Assembly (NCBI GenBank): GCA_905234195.1 | Contig: CAJOFR010000015.1 | Location: 1-59,174 of the forward strand | DNA length: 59,174 bases | Reading direction: 5' to 3' | Source: an uncultured Selenomonadaceae bacterium | Lineage (GTDB): Bacteria; Bacillota; Negativicutes; Selenomonadales; Selenomonadaceae | Shown here: in pieces, positions 1 to 7,802 of the stretch | How positions within the stretch are numbered: the stretch's first letter is position 1 | Layout of the letters: each line of letters starts with the position of its first letter | The notes under the pieces: generated by a model | Seen by the model: only the letters and a program-made list of their open reading frames with translations | Told to the model about the DNA's origin: nothing | The model's database searches: none | Translations under genes and position numbers: made by a program

Positions 1-84
1 GGCCGCCCGCATTTGGTCGCGTGATGCGACCTCTGCGGGCAGTTTTCTTTTGCTACTTTTCTTTTGCGATCAAAAGAAAAGTAG
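1..84 (+). repeat. Dispersed multi-hairpin element, subtype A, copy 1 (cut by window start)
   Basis: This is the first of at least six copies in the window. Hairpin II is nested: an outer stem GCCCGCA/TGCGGGC at 5-11 and 34-40, and an inner stem GGTCGCG/TGCGACC around the loop TGA. Hairpin III is a perfect 14-bp inverted repeat, 53-66 with 71-84, around the loop CGAT. Hairpin I must lie left of the window; only its last bases are present. Other copies are at 7654, 35205, 39650 (reverse), 9661 (reverse) and 13103. Confidence 0.85.
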
Positions 85-515
85 ATGCTAGATTTAAAGG
101 GAGAAAAAATTTTTAGAAAGAGAATAAGATACAAGATTAAAGGGAAAAAAATATTGCCCAACCAAAAATAAATTCATTTGACATATTTTCAAACAGTCTT
201 TAAAATGCTAAAATATAGTCGGTAGAAAATCTGTTGTTACGAAAAATTGAATACGGCGTCGGGATTTTGGAAGACTCTCCGGTTTCGGGCGGCGCAGGGA
301 AGAATTTTTTAACTGCCGAATTTTCGACAATATGAAATAAATTTTCGAGATGTTTAGTCTTTGTTAATAGTGTCCGATAATTTTTTTGTGTATGAATTGA
401 TTTGAGAATTGACAAGTTTAAAATCACCCCCGCAGCTTTAGAAATTTTATCGCCGCCGATTTTCGCCGGTACAGCAGATTAATGTTAAGTCTAAAAAAAA
501 GTCAGGGGGTGCACT
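85..515. other. Non-coding stretch upstream of rny
   Basis: This AT-rich stretch has no convincing gene. It holds a good sigma-A-type promoter at 178-206 and then about 300 bases that would be the untranslated leader of rny. A GC-rich imperfect hairpin (about 460-472) lies near its end. The short open frames on the minus strand here lack a ribosome binding site and resemble nothing known. Confidence 0.6.
178..206 (+). promoter_or_regulatory. Sigma-A promoter, probably for rny
   Basis: TTGACA (178-183), a 17-base spacer and TAAAAT (201-206). This is a near-consensus housekeeping promoter. Transcription would start near 213 and run about 300 bases before the RNase Y frame. Confidence 0.6.
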
Positions 516-557
516 GTTATAGCTATCACAATAGCGGCAACCATAATTGCGATAATT

Positions 558-2054
558 TTGGGTGCCATTGGCGGATATGCTGCGCGCAAACGTACGGCGG
601 AAGCGCAAATCGGCTCGGCTGAAGAGGAAGCCCGCCGGATTTTGGCGGAAGCCCAAGAAAAAAGTAGCGCAGAAAAAAAAGAAGCAATTCTCGAAGCCAA
701 AGAAGAAATTCATCGTATGCGGCAGGAACTTGACCGGGATACGAAGGAGCGGCGCAGTGAATTGGCGCGTCAAGAAAGGCGCGTGGTGCAAAAAGAAGAG
801 AACCTCGATAAAAAAATGGATTCTCTTGAGAAAAAGGAGGCTCTCCTCAGCAAAAAAGAAGTGCGGCTCAACGAATCGCAGGCGGAACTCGATTCTATGC
901 AGGAAAGGGAAAATGCGGAACTGGAGCGCGTCGCGTCACTTTCGCGGGAAGAGGCGCGTACAATCTTAATGGCGGAAGTCGAAGAGGGTTTGAAACACGA
1001 CAAGGCTTTACGGATTAAAGAGTACGAGACTCAGATTAAGGACGAGGCTGACAAAAAGGCGCGGGAAATTTTGAGCACGGCGATTCAGCGTTCAGCGGCG
1101 GATCACGTGGCGGAAACAACTGTGTCCGTCGTAAATTTGCCGAGCGACGACATGAAGGGCAGAATTATCGGGCGCGAAGGCAGGAATATTCGCACGCTGG
1201 AAACTTTGACCGGAGTCGATTTAATTATTGACGACACGCCCGAAGCGGTTATTCTTTCGGGATTCGATCCCGTCCGCCGCGAAGTTGCCCGCGTGGCTCT
1301 CGAAAGACTTATTTCGGACGGCAGGATTCACCCCGCGCGCATTGAAGAGATGGTCGAAAAGGCGCAGCGCGAAGTCGATGCCCGCATGAAGGAAACCGGC
1401 GAGCAAGCAACTTTTAAAGTTGGTGTGCATGGGATTCATCCGGAGCTGATTAAACTTTTGGGGCGTCTGAAATATCGCACGAGCTACGGGCAAAATGTTT
1501 TGAATCATTCCATTGAAGTTGCAAGCCTTGCCGGAATTATGGCAAGCGAACTCGGCGTCGACGTCAACCTTGCGAAACGCGCGGGTCTCCTCCACGATAT
1601 TGGCAAGGCGGTTGACCACGAAGTCGAAGGTCCGCACGTGACAATAGGTGCGGATTTGGCGAAACGTTATCGCGAAAATAAATTCGTCGTCAATGCGATT
1701 GCCGCCCATCACGGCGACACTGAACCTTTGACGGTGGAGGCGGTGTTGGTTGCGGCGGCGGACGCTGTGTCGGCGGCTCGTCCGGGCGCGCGCCGTGAAA
1801 GCCTGGAAATGTATCTCAAGCGGCTGAAAATGCTTGAGGAAATTGCCGAATCCTTCGAGGGCGTCGAACGCTGTTTCGCAATTCAGGCCGGCCGCGAAAT
1901 TCGAGTTATGGTTAAGCCGGATAAAGTCGACGACCTGGAGGCGGTGACTTTGGCGCACGATATTGTTAAGCGTATCGAAAACGAGCTGGATTATCCCGGA
2001 CAGATTAAAGCAACTTTGATTCGTGAAACCCGCGTCGTCGATTACGCTAAGTAG
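558..2054 (+). CDS. rny: Ribonuclease Y
   Basis: RNase Y is the membrane-anchored endoribonuclease that starts mRNA decay in many Firmicutes. After a charged coiled coil (about residues 15-190) comes a KH domain with [10 protein letters not shown] near residue 201, then an HD domain with LLHDIGKA near 345. The C-terminus VDYAK is typical. The only standard start in frame is TTG 558. That start would cut off the N-terminal membrane helix, which is visible in frame from about 519 ([14 protein letters not shown]). A strong AGGGGG at 504-509 also points to a start near 516-519, where only GTT and ATA are available. The true start is therefore a rare codon, or there is a sequence error. The ymdB-like and spoVS genes downstream form the classic neighbourhood. 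Confidence 0.95.
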   Translation: MGAIGGYAARKRTAEAQIGSAEEEARRILAEAQEKSSAEKKEAILEAKEEIHRMRQELDRDTKERRSELARQERRVVQKEENLDKKMDSLEKKEALLSKKEVRLNESQAELDSMQERENAELERVASLSREEARTILMAEVEEGLKHDKALRIKEYETQIKDEADKKAREILSTAIQRSAADHVAETTVSVVNLPSDDMKGRIIGREGRNIRTLETLTGVDLIIDDTPEAVILSGFDPVRREVARVALERLISDGRIHPARIEEMVEKAQREVDARMKETGEQATFKVGVHGIHPELIKLLGRLKYRTSYGQNVLNHSIEVASLAGIMASELGVDVNLAKRAGLLHDIGKAVDHEVEGPHVTIGADLAKRYRENKFVVNAIAAHHGDTEPLTVEAVLVAAADAVSAARPGARRESLEMYLKRLKMLEEIAESFEGVERCFAIQAGREIRVMVKPDKVDDLEAVTLAHDIVKRIENELDYPGQIKATLIRETRVVDYAK

Positions 2055-2076
2055 TTTTCTAAATTTAACAAGGAGG

Positions 2077-2113
2077 AAATAGCGAAGTAAAAATTCTCTG
2101 CTTCGCTATTTTT
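2077..2113 (+). terminator. Rho-independent terminator after rny
   Basis: Inverted arms of 11 bases (2077-2087 and 2101-2111, AAATAGCGAAG and its complement) flank a 13-base loop and run into T residues. It lies 23 bases after the rny stop. Confidence 0.75.
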
Positions 2114-2156
2114 GAGTTTGATTGTACATTGCGCACAAAAAGGGAGGGATTGAGTA

Positions 2157-2681
2157 ATGTTCAATTTTTTGAAAAGGGAAAAGAAACCTAATCCGGATGC
2201 CAGTCGGCTGTTAGCGTCGATTCTTGTGGTTTATCCTGCGGTTCAATCGGTTACGTATGATTCTAAGGACGATATACTTGAGCTCTCCTTTGCGCTAAAC
2301 GGGAAATTTTCCAAGAATGATTTTGAAAAATTTTTGAAGTACATAGCAGAATCCATCGAGGCTCTTCACCACCTCGAAGGGCTGGACGGAGCGACGATAG
2401 AATTAAATGTCGAAGGAATTTACGGGACTTGTTTCTTGCACGTGCGGCGGAATATGTCTACGCTGACTTGCAGGGAACTTTCGCTTTTGACGGAGCTGGC
2501 AGAAAATTATTTCGGCGAAAATCTGATTGAAGATGTTGACGACGAAATACCCGACGAAGAATTTTTAATGGCGCAGGAAGATTATTTGGAGCAGTGCTTG
2601 AGCAACATGCGGCAGATGAGAATCGAAGGCAAGCTGGTTGGCGTCCGCGAGCAGGAAAAAGTTGTGGTGTACGCCCGCTGA
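2157..2681 (+). CDS. Unknown cytosolic protein between rny and ymdB
   Basis: A 174-residue protein that I do not recognise. It starts at ATG 2157 behind AGGGAGGG (2141-2148). There is no signal peptide or membrane segment. The N-terminus is basic (FLKREKK), residues about 15-125 look like a mixed alpha/beta domain, and the C-terminal third is very acidic (VDDEIPDEE) before a helix containing CLSNMRQMR. Two cysteines lie in the middle (GTCFLHV, TLTCREL). It starts about 100 bases after the rny terminator and ends just before the phosphoesterase gene, so it may be co-transcribed with that gene. Function unknown. Confidence 0.8.
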   Translation: MFNFLKREKKPNPDASRLLASILVVYPAVQSVTYDSKDDILELSFALNGKFSKNDFEKFLKYIAESIEALHHLEGLDGATIELNVEGIYGTCFLHVRRNMSTLTCRELSLLTELAENYFGENLIEDVDDEIPDEEFLMAQEDYLEQCLSNMRQMRIEGKLVGVREQEKVVVYAR

Positions 2682-2712
2682 AAAATTTTGAGTAGGGTTG
2701 AAGGTGATTTTT

Positions 2713-3492
2713 TTGAGAATTTTAATGGTAGGGGACGTCGTTGGAAGAGCGGGCAGATATTCTTTCGCGGAGCACACGAAAATTTTGCGGCAGGAAAAAA
2801 AAATTGACGTCGTCGTCGTCAACGGCGAAAACATTGCTCACGGCAACGGTATAACTCAATCGACATTCAACGAGATTTTAAGCGGAGGCGCGGATATTGT
2901 CACGAACGGCAATCACGTTTGGGATAATCGCGACGTTTTGAAAATCATAGACGACGAGCCCTTTCTGATTCGTCCCGCGAATTATCCGGAGGGCGCGCCC
3001 GGCAAGGGCTTTTGCATTTATCCTTACCGCGCAAAAAATATCGGCGTGATTAACCTGCAGGGCAGAACTTTTTTGAAACCGCTGGATTGTCCTTTCACCT
3101 GCGCGGAAGAGATTGTGAAAAAAATTAGCGAAGAGTGCGATATAATTTTGGTTGACTTTCACGCGGAGGCTACTTCGGAAAAAATTGCGCTGGGGTATTT
3201 TCTCGACGGAAAAGTTACGGCGGTCGTCGGCACTCATACCCACGTGCAGACGGCGGACGAAAGAATTTTGCCGAAGGGAACGGCGTACATGACGGATCTC
3301 GGAATGGTCGGTCCTACAGATTCGGTTATCGGCGTGAAAGTTGAAAGCGTCGTCAATAGATTTGTCAGTTGCATGCCGTCGAGATTTGACGTCGCGGAAG
3401 GAGCCTGCACCTACTGCGCGCTGATTATTGATATTGATGACAAGACGAATAAAGCTCTTGCAGTCGAACGAATACGAATTGTAGAGGAGTAA
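2713..3492 (+). CDS. YmdB-type metallophosphoesterase (TIGR00282 family)
   Basis: This is a dinuclear-metal phosphodiesterase of the YmdB family; the B. subtilis member hydrolyses cyclic nucleotides and affects biofilm and motility choices. I chose TTG 2713 because AAGGTGA (2701-2707) sits five bases upstream and the protein then begins MRILMVGDVVGRAG, as family members do. An in-frame TTG at 2698 would add five residues. Metal-ligand motifs are visible: GDVVG, NGEN, NGNHVWDNRD, DFHAEAT and GTHTHVQTAD. At 259 residues the length is normal. Lying close to rny and directly before spoVS matches the conserved Firmicute order. Confidence 0.93.
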   Translation: MRILMVGDVVGRAGRYSFAEHTKILRQEKKIDVVVVNGENIAHGNGITQSTFNEILSGGADIVTNGNHVWDNRDVLKIIDDEPFLIRPANYPEGAPGKGFCIYPYRAKNIGVINLQGRTFLKPLDCPFTCAEEIVKKISEECDIILVDFHAEATSEKIALGYFLDGKVTAVVGTHTHVQTADERILPKGTAYMTDLGMVGPTDSVIGVKVESVVNRFVSCMPSRFDVAEGACTYCALIIDIDDKTNKALAVERIRIVEE

Positions 3493-3667
3493 AATTTCGG
3501 AAAAATAGACGCGGCAATTTTCACGGCAAGCACTGTAAATCTTGCATGTTTGTTATGTTGACATTACAAAATCAACAATCAATTGAAGGATTTCAGCTGT
3601 ATTTGAAGAAATAATCTTAGGCGATAAACCTCAAACTATAACAAGCAACAAGAGAGGAGAACCGATC

Positions 3668-3928
3668 ATGGAAGTTCTAAAGGTATCAGCTAAATCTAAT
3701 CCCAATTCGGTGGCAGGAGCATTGGCAGGAGTAATACGCGAAAGCGGCAGTGCAGAAATGCAGGCAATAGGAGCGGGCGCACTAAATCAGGCAGTAAAAG
3801 CCGTTGCGATTGCTCGCGGATTTGTCGCGCCTCATGGTGTAGATCTTATTTGCATTCCTGCGTTTACCGATATTGAAATTGACGGTAGCGAACGTACCGC
3901 TATCAAACTCATTGTAGAGCCGCGTTAA
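3668..3928 (+). CDS. spoVS: Stage V sporulation protein S (SpoVS)
   Basis: SpoVS is a small Alba-like protein that affects sporulation and septation in Bacillus, and it also occurs in non-sporulating relatives. The 86-residue length and the sequence (EVLKVSAKSNPNSVAGALAG at the N-terminus, AIGAGALNQAVKA in the middle, TDIEIDGSERTAIKLIVEP at the end) match the family along its whole length. AGAGGAGA lies just before ATG 3668. The 175 bases upstream contain a TTGACA at 3558 but no convincing -10 box at the right distance. The PHP gene follows after 15 bases, so the two are probably co-transcribed. Confidence 0.95.
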   Translation: MEVLKVSAKSNPNSVAGALAGVIRESGSAEMQAIGAGALNQAVKAVAIARGFVAPHGVDLICIPAFTDIEIDGSERTAIKLIVEPR

Positions 3929-3943
3929 GAAGGGGTAATTCTT

Positions 3944-4771
3944 ATGGCAAGTGACCTGCACACTCATACAATTTTTTCGGACGGCACTCTTTCGCCCGAA
4001 GAGCTCGTTACGTTGGCCAAAAATATTGGTCTTTCCTATCTTGCAATAACGGATCATGACACTGTCGAAGGGATTAAATATCTATATGAAAATAATCTTT
4101 ATCCCGATAAGGCAATTAAAATAATTCCCGGCGTGGAGTTCAGCGCAAATAATCCCGATAGAGAAATTCATGTTGTCGGCTATAATATCGATATTTACAA
4201 CGAAGCACTATCCGATATGTTGAATGAAATTGTTGAGGCGCGCTGGTCAAGGTTCAGCGAGATTGTTAAAATTTTGCAAGACAGAAAATATAATATCCGT
4301 GAGTCTGACGTTTTGCAGGTTGCGGGCAGCAGTAAATCTATCGGAAGATTTCATATCGCACGGGCTTTGGTTAAAAACGGCGCGTTCAAAACTGTGCGCG
4401 AGGCTTTTGAAAAAATGCTGGGCAAGGGAAAACCCGCCTATGCGCCGCGATATTTTCCGGAGGTTGAAGAAATTGTTGAGGTTATCCATAAATCCGGCGG
4501 GCTGGCTGTTCTTGCTCACCCTAAATTGATCGGCGATGATTCTCTTGTAGAAAAAATTTGTGCAAAGGTTGACGGAATAGAAGTTTATTACCCGAATCAT
4601 CAGCCACAAGATGTTCAGCGTTATTTTTTTATGGCTAGGAAATACAATTTAATGCTGGTGGGCGGCAGTGATTTTCACGGGAGCGCGTCCAGGTATGTCG
4701 ACGCTCTCGGAGAATTCACAATCGCTGACGAACTGGCAAAGAAAGTTTACGAATTGGGAATAAGAGATTAA
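3944..4771 (+). CDS. PHP-domain phosphatase (RNase AM / nucleoside bisphosphate phosphatase-like)
   Basis: This is a member of the polymerase-and-histidinol-phosphatase family. Metal ligands are visible in order: DLHTHT (residues 4-9), ITDHDT, GVEFSA, REIHVVGYN, LAHPK and GSDFHG. The 275-residue length and this motif order fit the YciV/TrpH group, whose characterised members remove phosphate from 3',5'-nucleoside bisphosphates or trim 5' ends of RNA. The start at ATG 3944 follows GAAGGGG. It sits 15 bases after spoVS. The exact substrate here is an inference from the family. Confidence 0.88.
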   Translation: MASDLHTHTIFSDGTLSPEELVTLAKNIGLSYLAITDHDTVEGIKYLYENNLYPDKAIKIIPGVEFSANNPDREIHVVGYNIDIYNEALSDMLNEIVEARWSRFSEIVKILQDRKYNIRESDVLQVAGSSKSIGRFHIARALVKNGAFKTVREAFEKMLGKGKPAYAPRYFPEVEEIVEVIHKSGGLAVLAHPKLIGDDSLVEKICAKVDGIEVYYPNHQPQDVQRYFFMARKYNLMLVGGSDFHGSASRYVDALGEFTIADELAKKVYELGIRD

Positions 4772-4828
4772 AATTTCAGTTGCAACTTTAGACGCAGAAA
4801 AAGATTTACTGTCGGAGGATTTTTGGTA

Positions 4829-5674
4829 ATGGACGTAATAGCACTGGTGGGACCGAGCGGCACGGGAAAAAGTCACCGCGCCTTGCAAGTCGCTCAAGAA
4901 AACAATGCTGATGCAATAATCGATGATGGAATTTTAATTAAGGACGGGCACATTATAGCCGGCGAATCTGCCAAAACTGAAAAGAGTAAGATTATGGCAG
5001 TTCGACGCGCGATTTTTGTTTTGCCCGGGCACGCCGAACAGGTACGCGAGGCTATCCAAAGAATCCAGCCGCACAGAATTTTGATAATCGGTACGTCGGA
5101 AAATATGGTTCACAAAATCGCAAAAACTCTTCGGCTACCGTCAATTCAATTAATCGTGAGAATAGAAGATATTGCCTCGAAAGCGGAGATGGCTCTTGCG
5201 CAATTTCACCGGCTGAAGGAAGGCAAGCACATAATCCCCGTGCCGACCATTGAACTGAAGCCGCATTTTTCGGGGTACTTAATCGACCCGTTGCAATCGC
5301 TTTTCAAAAAATCTCGTGTCCGCCGCCGAAAACTGGGAGAAAAATCTATCGTCCGTCCGGTTTTCAGCTACTACGGCAAGTTGATTATCGACGACAGAGT
5401 TATTCGCGCGATAGTCGAAAAAATTGTCAAGACGCGGGAGTTTGTGAAAAATGTTAAACGCGTGACTGTTCAGCATCTGTTTCAGGACGACGAAGATCGC
5501 GGCTTGAAAATTTCTTGTGAAGTCGTTTTGAGCTACGGCAGTCATATTCCGACGCTCGTCGAACAAACTCAAGCCAAAGTTCGCGAGGCCGTCGAATACA
5601 CAACGGGCATGATTGTTCACTCGATTAATATCAACGTTCGCGCTCTTTATGTTGAGACGCAGTTTAACCGTTGA
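4829..5674 (+). CDS. P-loop ATPase-like protein with Asp23-like C-terminal domain
   Basis: An N-terminal nucleotide-binding region has the Walker A motif GPSGTGKS at residues 8-15. The last ~110 residues resemble the Asp23/Gls24 (DUF322) fold, with IVEKIVKTREFVKNVK, a strand pair around VRPVFSYYG, and VREAVEYTTGMIVHSININV. Asp23 proteins are linked to envelope stress and usually stand alone, so this is a two-domain form. ATG 4829 was preferred over TTG 4823 because GGAGGA at 4814-4819 then sits nine bases away. A terminator follows at 5692. The role is unproven. Confidence 0.75.
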   Translation: MDVIALVGPSGTGKSHRALQVAQENNADAIIDDGILIKDGHIIAGESAKTEKSKIMAVRRAIFVLPGHAEQVREAIQRIQPHRILIIGTSENMVHKIAKTLRLPSIQLIVRIEDIASKAEMALAQFHRLKEGKHIIPVPTIELKPHFSGYLIDPLQSLFKKSRVRRRKLGEKSIVRPVFSYYGKLIIDDRVIRAIVEKIVKTREFVKNVKRVTVQHLFQDDEDRGLKISCEVVLSYGSHIPTLVEQTQAKVREAVEYTTGMIVHSININVRALYVETQFNR

Positions 5675-5691
5675 TTCAACAAAAAATAAAA

Positions 5692-5725
5692 CGCCGCCCG
5701 TTTTGCGGGTGGCTAAATTTTTTTT
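5692..5725 (+). terminator. Terminator or attenuator just before potA
   Basis: The stem GCCGCCCG / GCGGGTGGC (5693-5713, with one G-U pair) has a TTTT loop and is followed by AAA and a run of eight T. The potA ribosome binding site starts at 5726, directly after the T run, so there is no room for a promoter between the hairpin and potA. Confidence 0.75.
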
Positions 5726-5740
5726 GAAAGGATGCTGGGA

Positions 5741-6811
5741 ATGAACGGAGAACTTATTCGCCTGGAGAATATCGTTAAAACTTTTGGCAACTTGAAGGTG
5801 CTGGACGAAATTGATTTGACGATTCATGAAAATGAGTTCGTGACTTTGCTGGGTCCTTCGGGTTGCGGCAAGACGACTTTGTTGCGGATTATCGGCGGCT
5901 TTGAACAGCCCGACGCGGGAAAAATTATTTTCGGCGGCAAAGACATTACGGCGGTGCCTCCCAACCGCAGACCGATTAACACCGTCTTTCAAAAATATTC
6001 TCTATTCTCGCACATGAACGTGGAGGAAAATATTTCCTTCGGTCCGAAAATCGCCGGCAAGTCCGCAGATTATATCCGCGACAAAGTAAAATACGCGCTA
6101 AAGCTCGTGAATCTCGACGGCTACGAAAAAAATGACGTCACAAAATTATCCGGAGGTCAGCAGCAGAGAATTGCAATCGCCCGCGCCATAGTCAACGAGC
6201 CAAAAGTTTTGTTACTCGACGAGCCGTTGAGCGCACTTGATTTGAAATTGCGCCGCGCTATGAGAAATGAACTCGTCCGGATAAATCGCGAAACCGGAAT
6301 AACTTTTGTGTTCGTCACTCACGACCAGGAAGAGGCTCTTTCCATGTCCGACACAATCGTCGTGATGAATCAAGGTTACATTCAGCAGGTGGGCACGCCC
6401 GAAAAAATTTATAACGAGCCGGAAAATGCATTCGTTGCTGATTTTATCGGCGACAGTAATATTATTGACGGCGTCATGGTTCGCGACAAACTCGTCAGGA
6501 TTTTTGGCAGGGAGTATCCTTGCGTCGACGTCGGCTTCCCGCCCGAATGTCCCGTTGACGTTCAGATTCGTCCGGAAGATATTACGCTTGCCGCGCCGCA
6601 GAAAAATTCTCTTAACGGCGTCGTCACGAAAGTTGTTTTTTGGGGGATGTCCTACGATATTACGGTTTCTGCCGGCGGATTTGATTGGCTGGTGCAGTCC
6701 ATTCACGGGCGCGAAGTCGGCGAAAAAGTCAGCGTGCACCTCGACCCGCAAAACATTCAGATTATGAGCAAGCCGCAATCCGAAGACGAGGAGGCTGTTC
6801 AAAATGTTTAG
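5741..6811 (+). CDS. potA: Spermidine/putrescine ABC transporter ATP-binding protein
   Basis: This is the ATPase subunit that powers polyamine uptake through PotB and PotC. Visible motifs are Walker A GPSGCGKT (38-45), signature LSGGQ (136-140), Walker B VLLLDE (156-161), D-loop SALD and switch histidine VTHDQEEA. A TOBE-like regulatory domain fills the C-terminal third (QIRPEDITLA). ATG 5741 was chosen because AAAGGA at 5727-5732 sits eight bases upstream; the ATG at 5732 overlaps that site. The gene overlaps potB by eight bases, indicating translational coupling. Confidence 0.93.
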   Translation: MNGELIRLENIVKTFGNLKVLDEIDLTIHENEFVTLLGPSGCGKTTLLRIIGGFEQPDAGKIIFGGKDITAVPPNRRPINTVFQKYSLFSHMNVEENISFGPKIAGKSADYIRDKVKYALKLVNLDGYEKNDVTKLSGGQQQRIAIARAIVNEPKVLLLDEPLSALDLKLRRAMRNELVRINRETGITFVFVTHDQEEALSMSDTIVVMNQGYIQQVGTPEKIYNEPENAFVADFIGDSNIIDGVMVRDKLVRIFGREYPCVDVGFPPECPVDVQIRPEDITLAAPQKNSLNGVVTKVVFWGMSYDITVSAGGFDWLVQSIHGREVGEKVSVHLDPQNIQIMSKPQSEDEEAVQNV

Positions 6812-7631
6812 GTCAGTCGGTATCAGAAATTTATTTCTCGCGCCGTTTTGCATTTGGGCGGGCGTTTTTATTTTTGTGCCGCTGATTTTTATCGCCTGGT
6901 ACGGAGTGACGAACGCGGACGGAAATTTTTCGCTGGAAAACTTGGAGATGATTTTTCAGACGGAATTTTTTCGTTCGCTTGAAGTCTCGGTAATACTTGC
7001 GCTGGTCAGCACGATAGTTTGCTTGATTCTCGCTTACCCGCTGTGCTTAATTTTAGTCGAGCGGGCAAAATCTGCGGGGCTGATAATAACTTTGTTGTTC
7101 GTGTTGCCGCTGTGGATGAACACGCTCCTTTCAACAATGGCTTGGCAAACAATTTTGGAGAAGAACGGAATTTTAAACCAGCTGCTGAGATTTTTTTCCC
7201 TGCCGGATTTCACGCTGATAAACACTTCGGCGGCGGTCGTTATCGGCATGATTTACAACTACCTGCCTTACATGGTCTTGCCGCTCTACGTCGCGCTGTC
7301 GAAAATAGATTTAAGTGTCATTGAGGCGGCGAAAGATTTAGGCGCAAGCACGTGGAAAACTTTTTACAAAATAATTTTGCCGTTGAGTTTGCCGGGCGCG
7401 ATTAGCGGAGTGACGATGGTTTTTATTCCGGCGTTGACGACTTTCGCAATAAGCGCACTGCTCGGCGGCGGAAAACTTTTATTAATCGGCAACGTGATTG
7501 AGCAGGAATTTACTTTCGAGTACGATTGGCATTTGGGTTCCGCGCTGTCGATAGTGCTGATGATTTTTATCGTCGTGAACATGATTATAACTTTGGCGTT
7601 TGATAATTCTCACGAAGAAACTAGCGATTAG
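6804..7631 (+). CDS. potB: Polyamine ABC transporter permease PotB
   Basis: This is an inner-membrane permease of the MetI-type fold with about six hydrophobic helices. The EAA-type loop that contacts the ATPase is visible as IEAAKDLGASTWKTFYKIIL followed by LPLSLPGAISG. At 275 residues the length is usual for the family. The start ATG 6804 overlaps the end of potA. The C-terminus ends in a hydrophobic helix and NSHEETSD. After the stop at 7631 comes not potC directly but a hairpin element of about 100 bases, which is unusual inside a four-gene transport operon. Confidence 0.92.
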   Translation: MFRSVGIRNLFLAPFCIWAGVFIFVPLIFIAWYGVTNADGNFSLENLEMIFQTEFFRSLEVSVILALVSTIVCLILAYPLCLILVERAKSAGLIITLLFVLPLWMNTLLSTMAWQTILEKNGILNQLLRFFSLPDFTLINTSAAVVIGMIYNYLPYMVLPLYVALSKIDLSVIEAAKDLGASTWKTFYKIILPLSLPGAISGVTMVFIPALTTFAISALLGGGKLLLIGNVIEQEFTFEYDWHLGSALSIVLMIFIVVNMIITLAFDNSHEETSD

Positions 7632-7653
7632 GAGCTACAATAAAAGAGGAGGG

Positions 7654-7755
7654 GGCCGCTCAAGGATGAGCGGCCGCCCGCATTTGGTCGCGTGATGCGA
7701 CCTCTGCGGGCAGTTTTCTTTTGCTACTTTTCTTTTGCGCCCAAAAGAAAAGTAG
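7654..7755 (+). repeat. Multi-hairpin element, subtype A, copy 2, between potB and potC
   Basis: Hairpin I is GGCCGCTC/GAGCGGCC (7654-7661, 7668-7675) with loop AAGGAT. Hairpin II is the nested GCCCGCA/TGCGGGC with inner stem GGTCGCG and loop TGA, followed by a U-rich AGTTTTCTTTTG. Hairpin III is the 14-base arm CTACTTTTCTTTTG with its perfect complement, loop CGCC. It is read in the same direction as the operon. Confidence 0.9.
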
Positions 7756-7802
7756 ATTCCCCGATTAGGGATTATAAAAAGAAGAAGGAGGCTGAAAATT
7801 AA

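Noticed and set aside
200..427. 75-residue open frame on the minus strand
   Set aside because: It has no convincing ribosome binding site, has no recognisable motif, and lies opposite a good plus-strand promoter and leader.
3558..3590. Promoter for spoVS from TTGACA at 3558
   Set aside because: No acceptable -10 box lies 16-18 bases downstream (AATTGA only), so it was not listed as a feature.
7654..7755. Element as a CRISPR array or attachment site
   Set aside because: There is no regular repeat-spacer pattern and no integrase or cas gene nearby.
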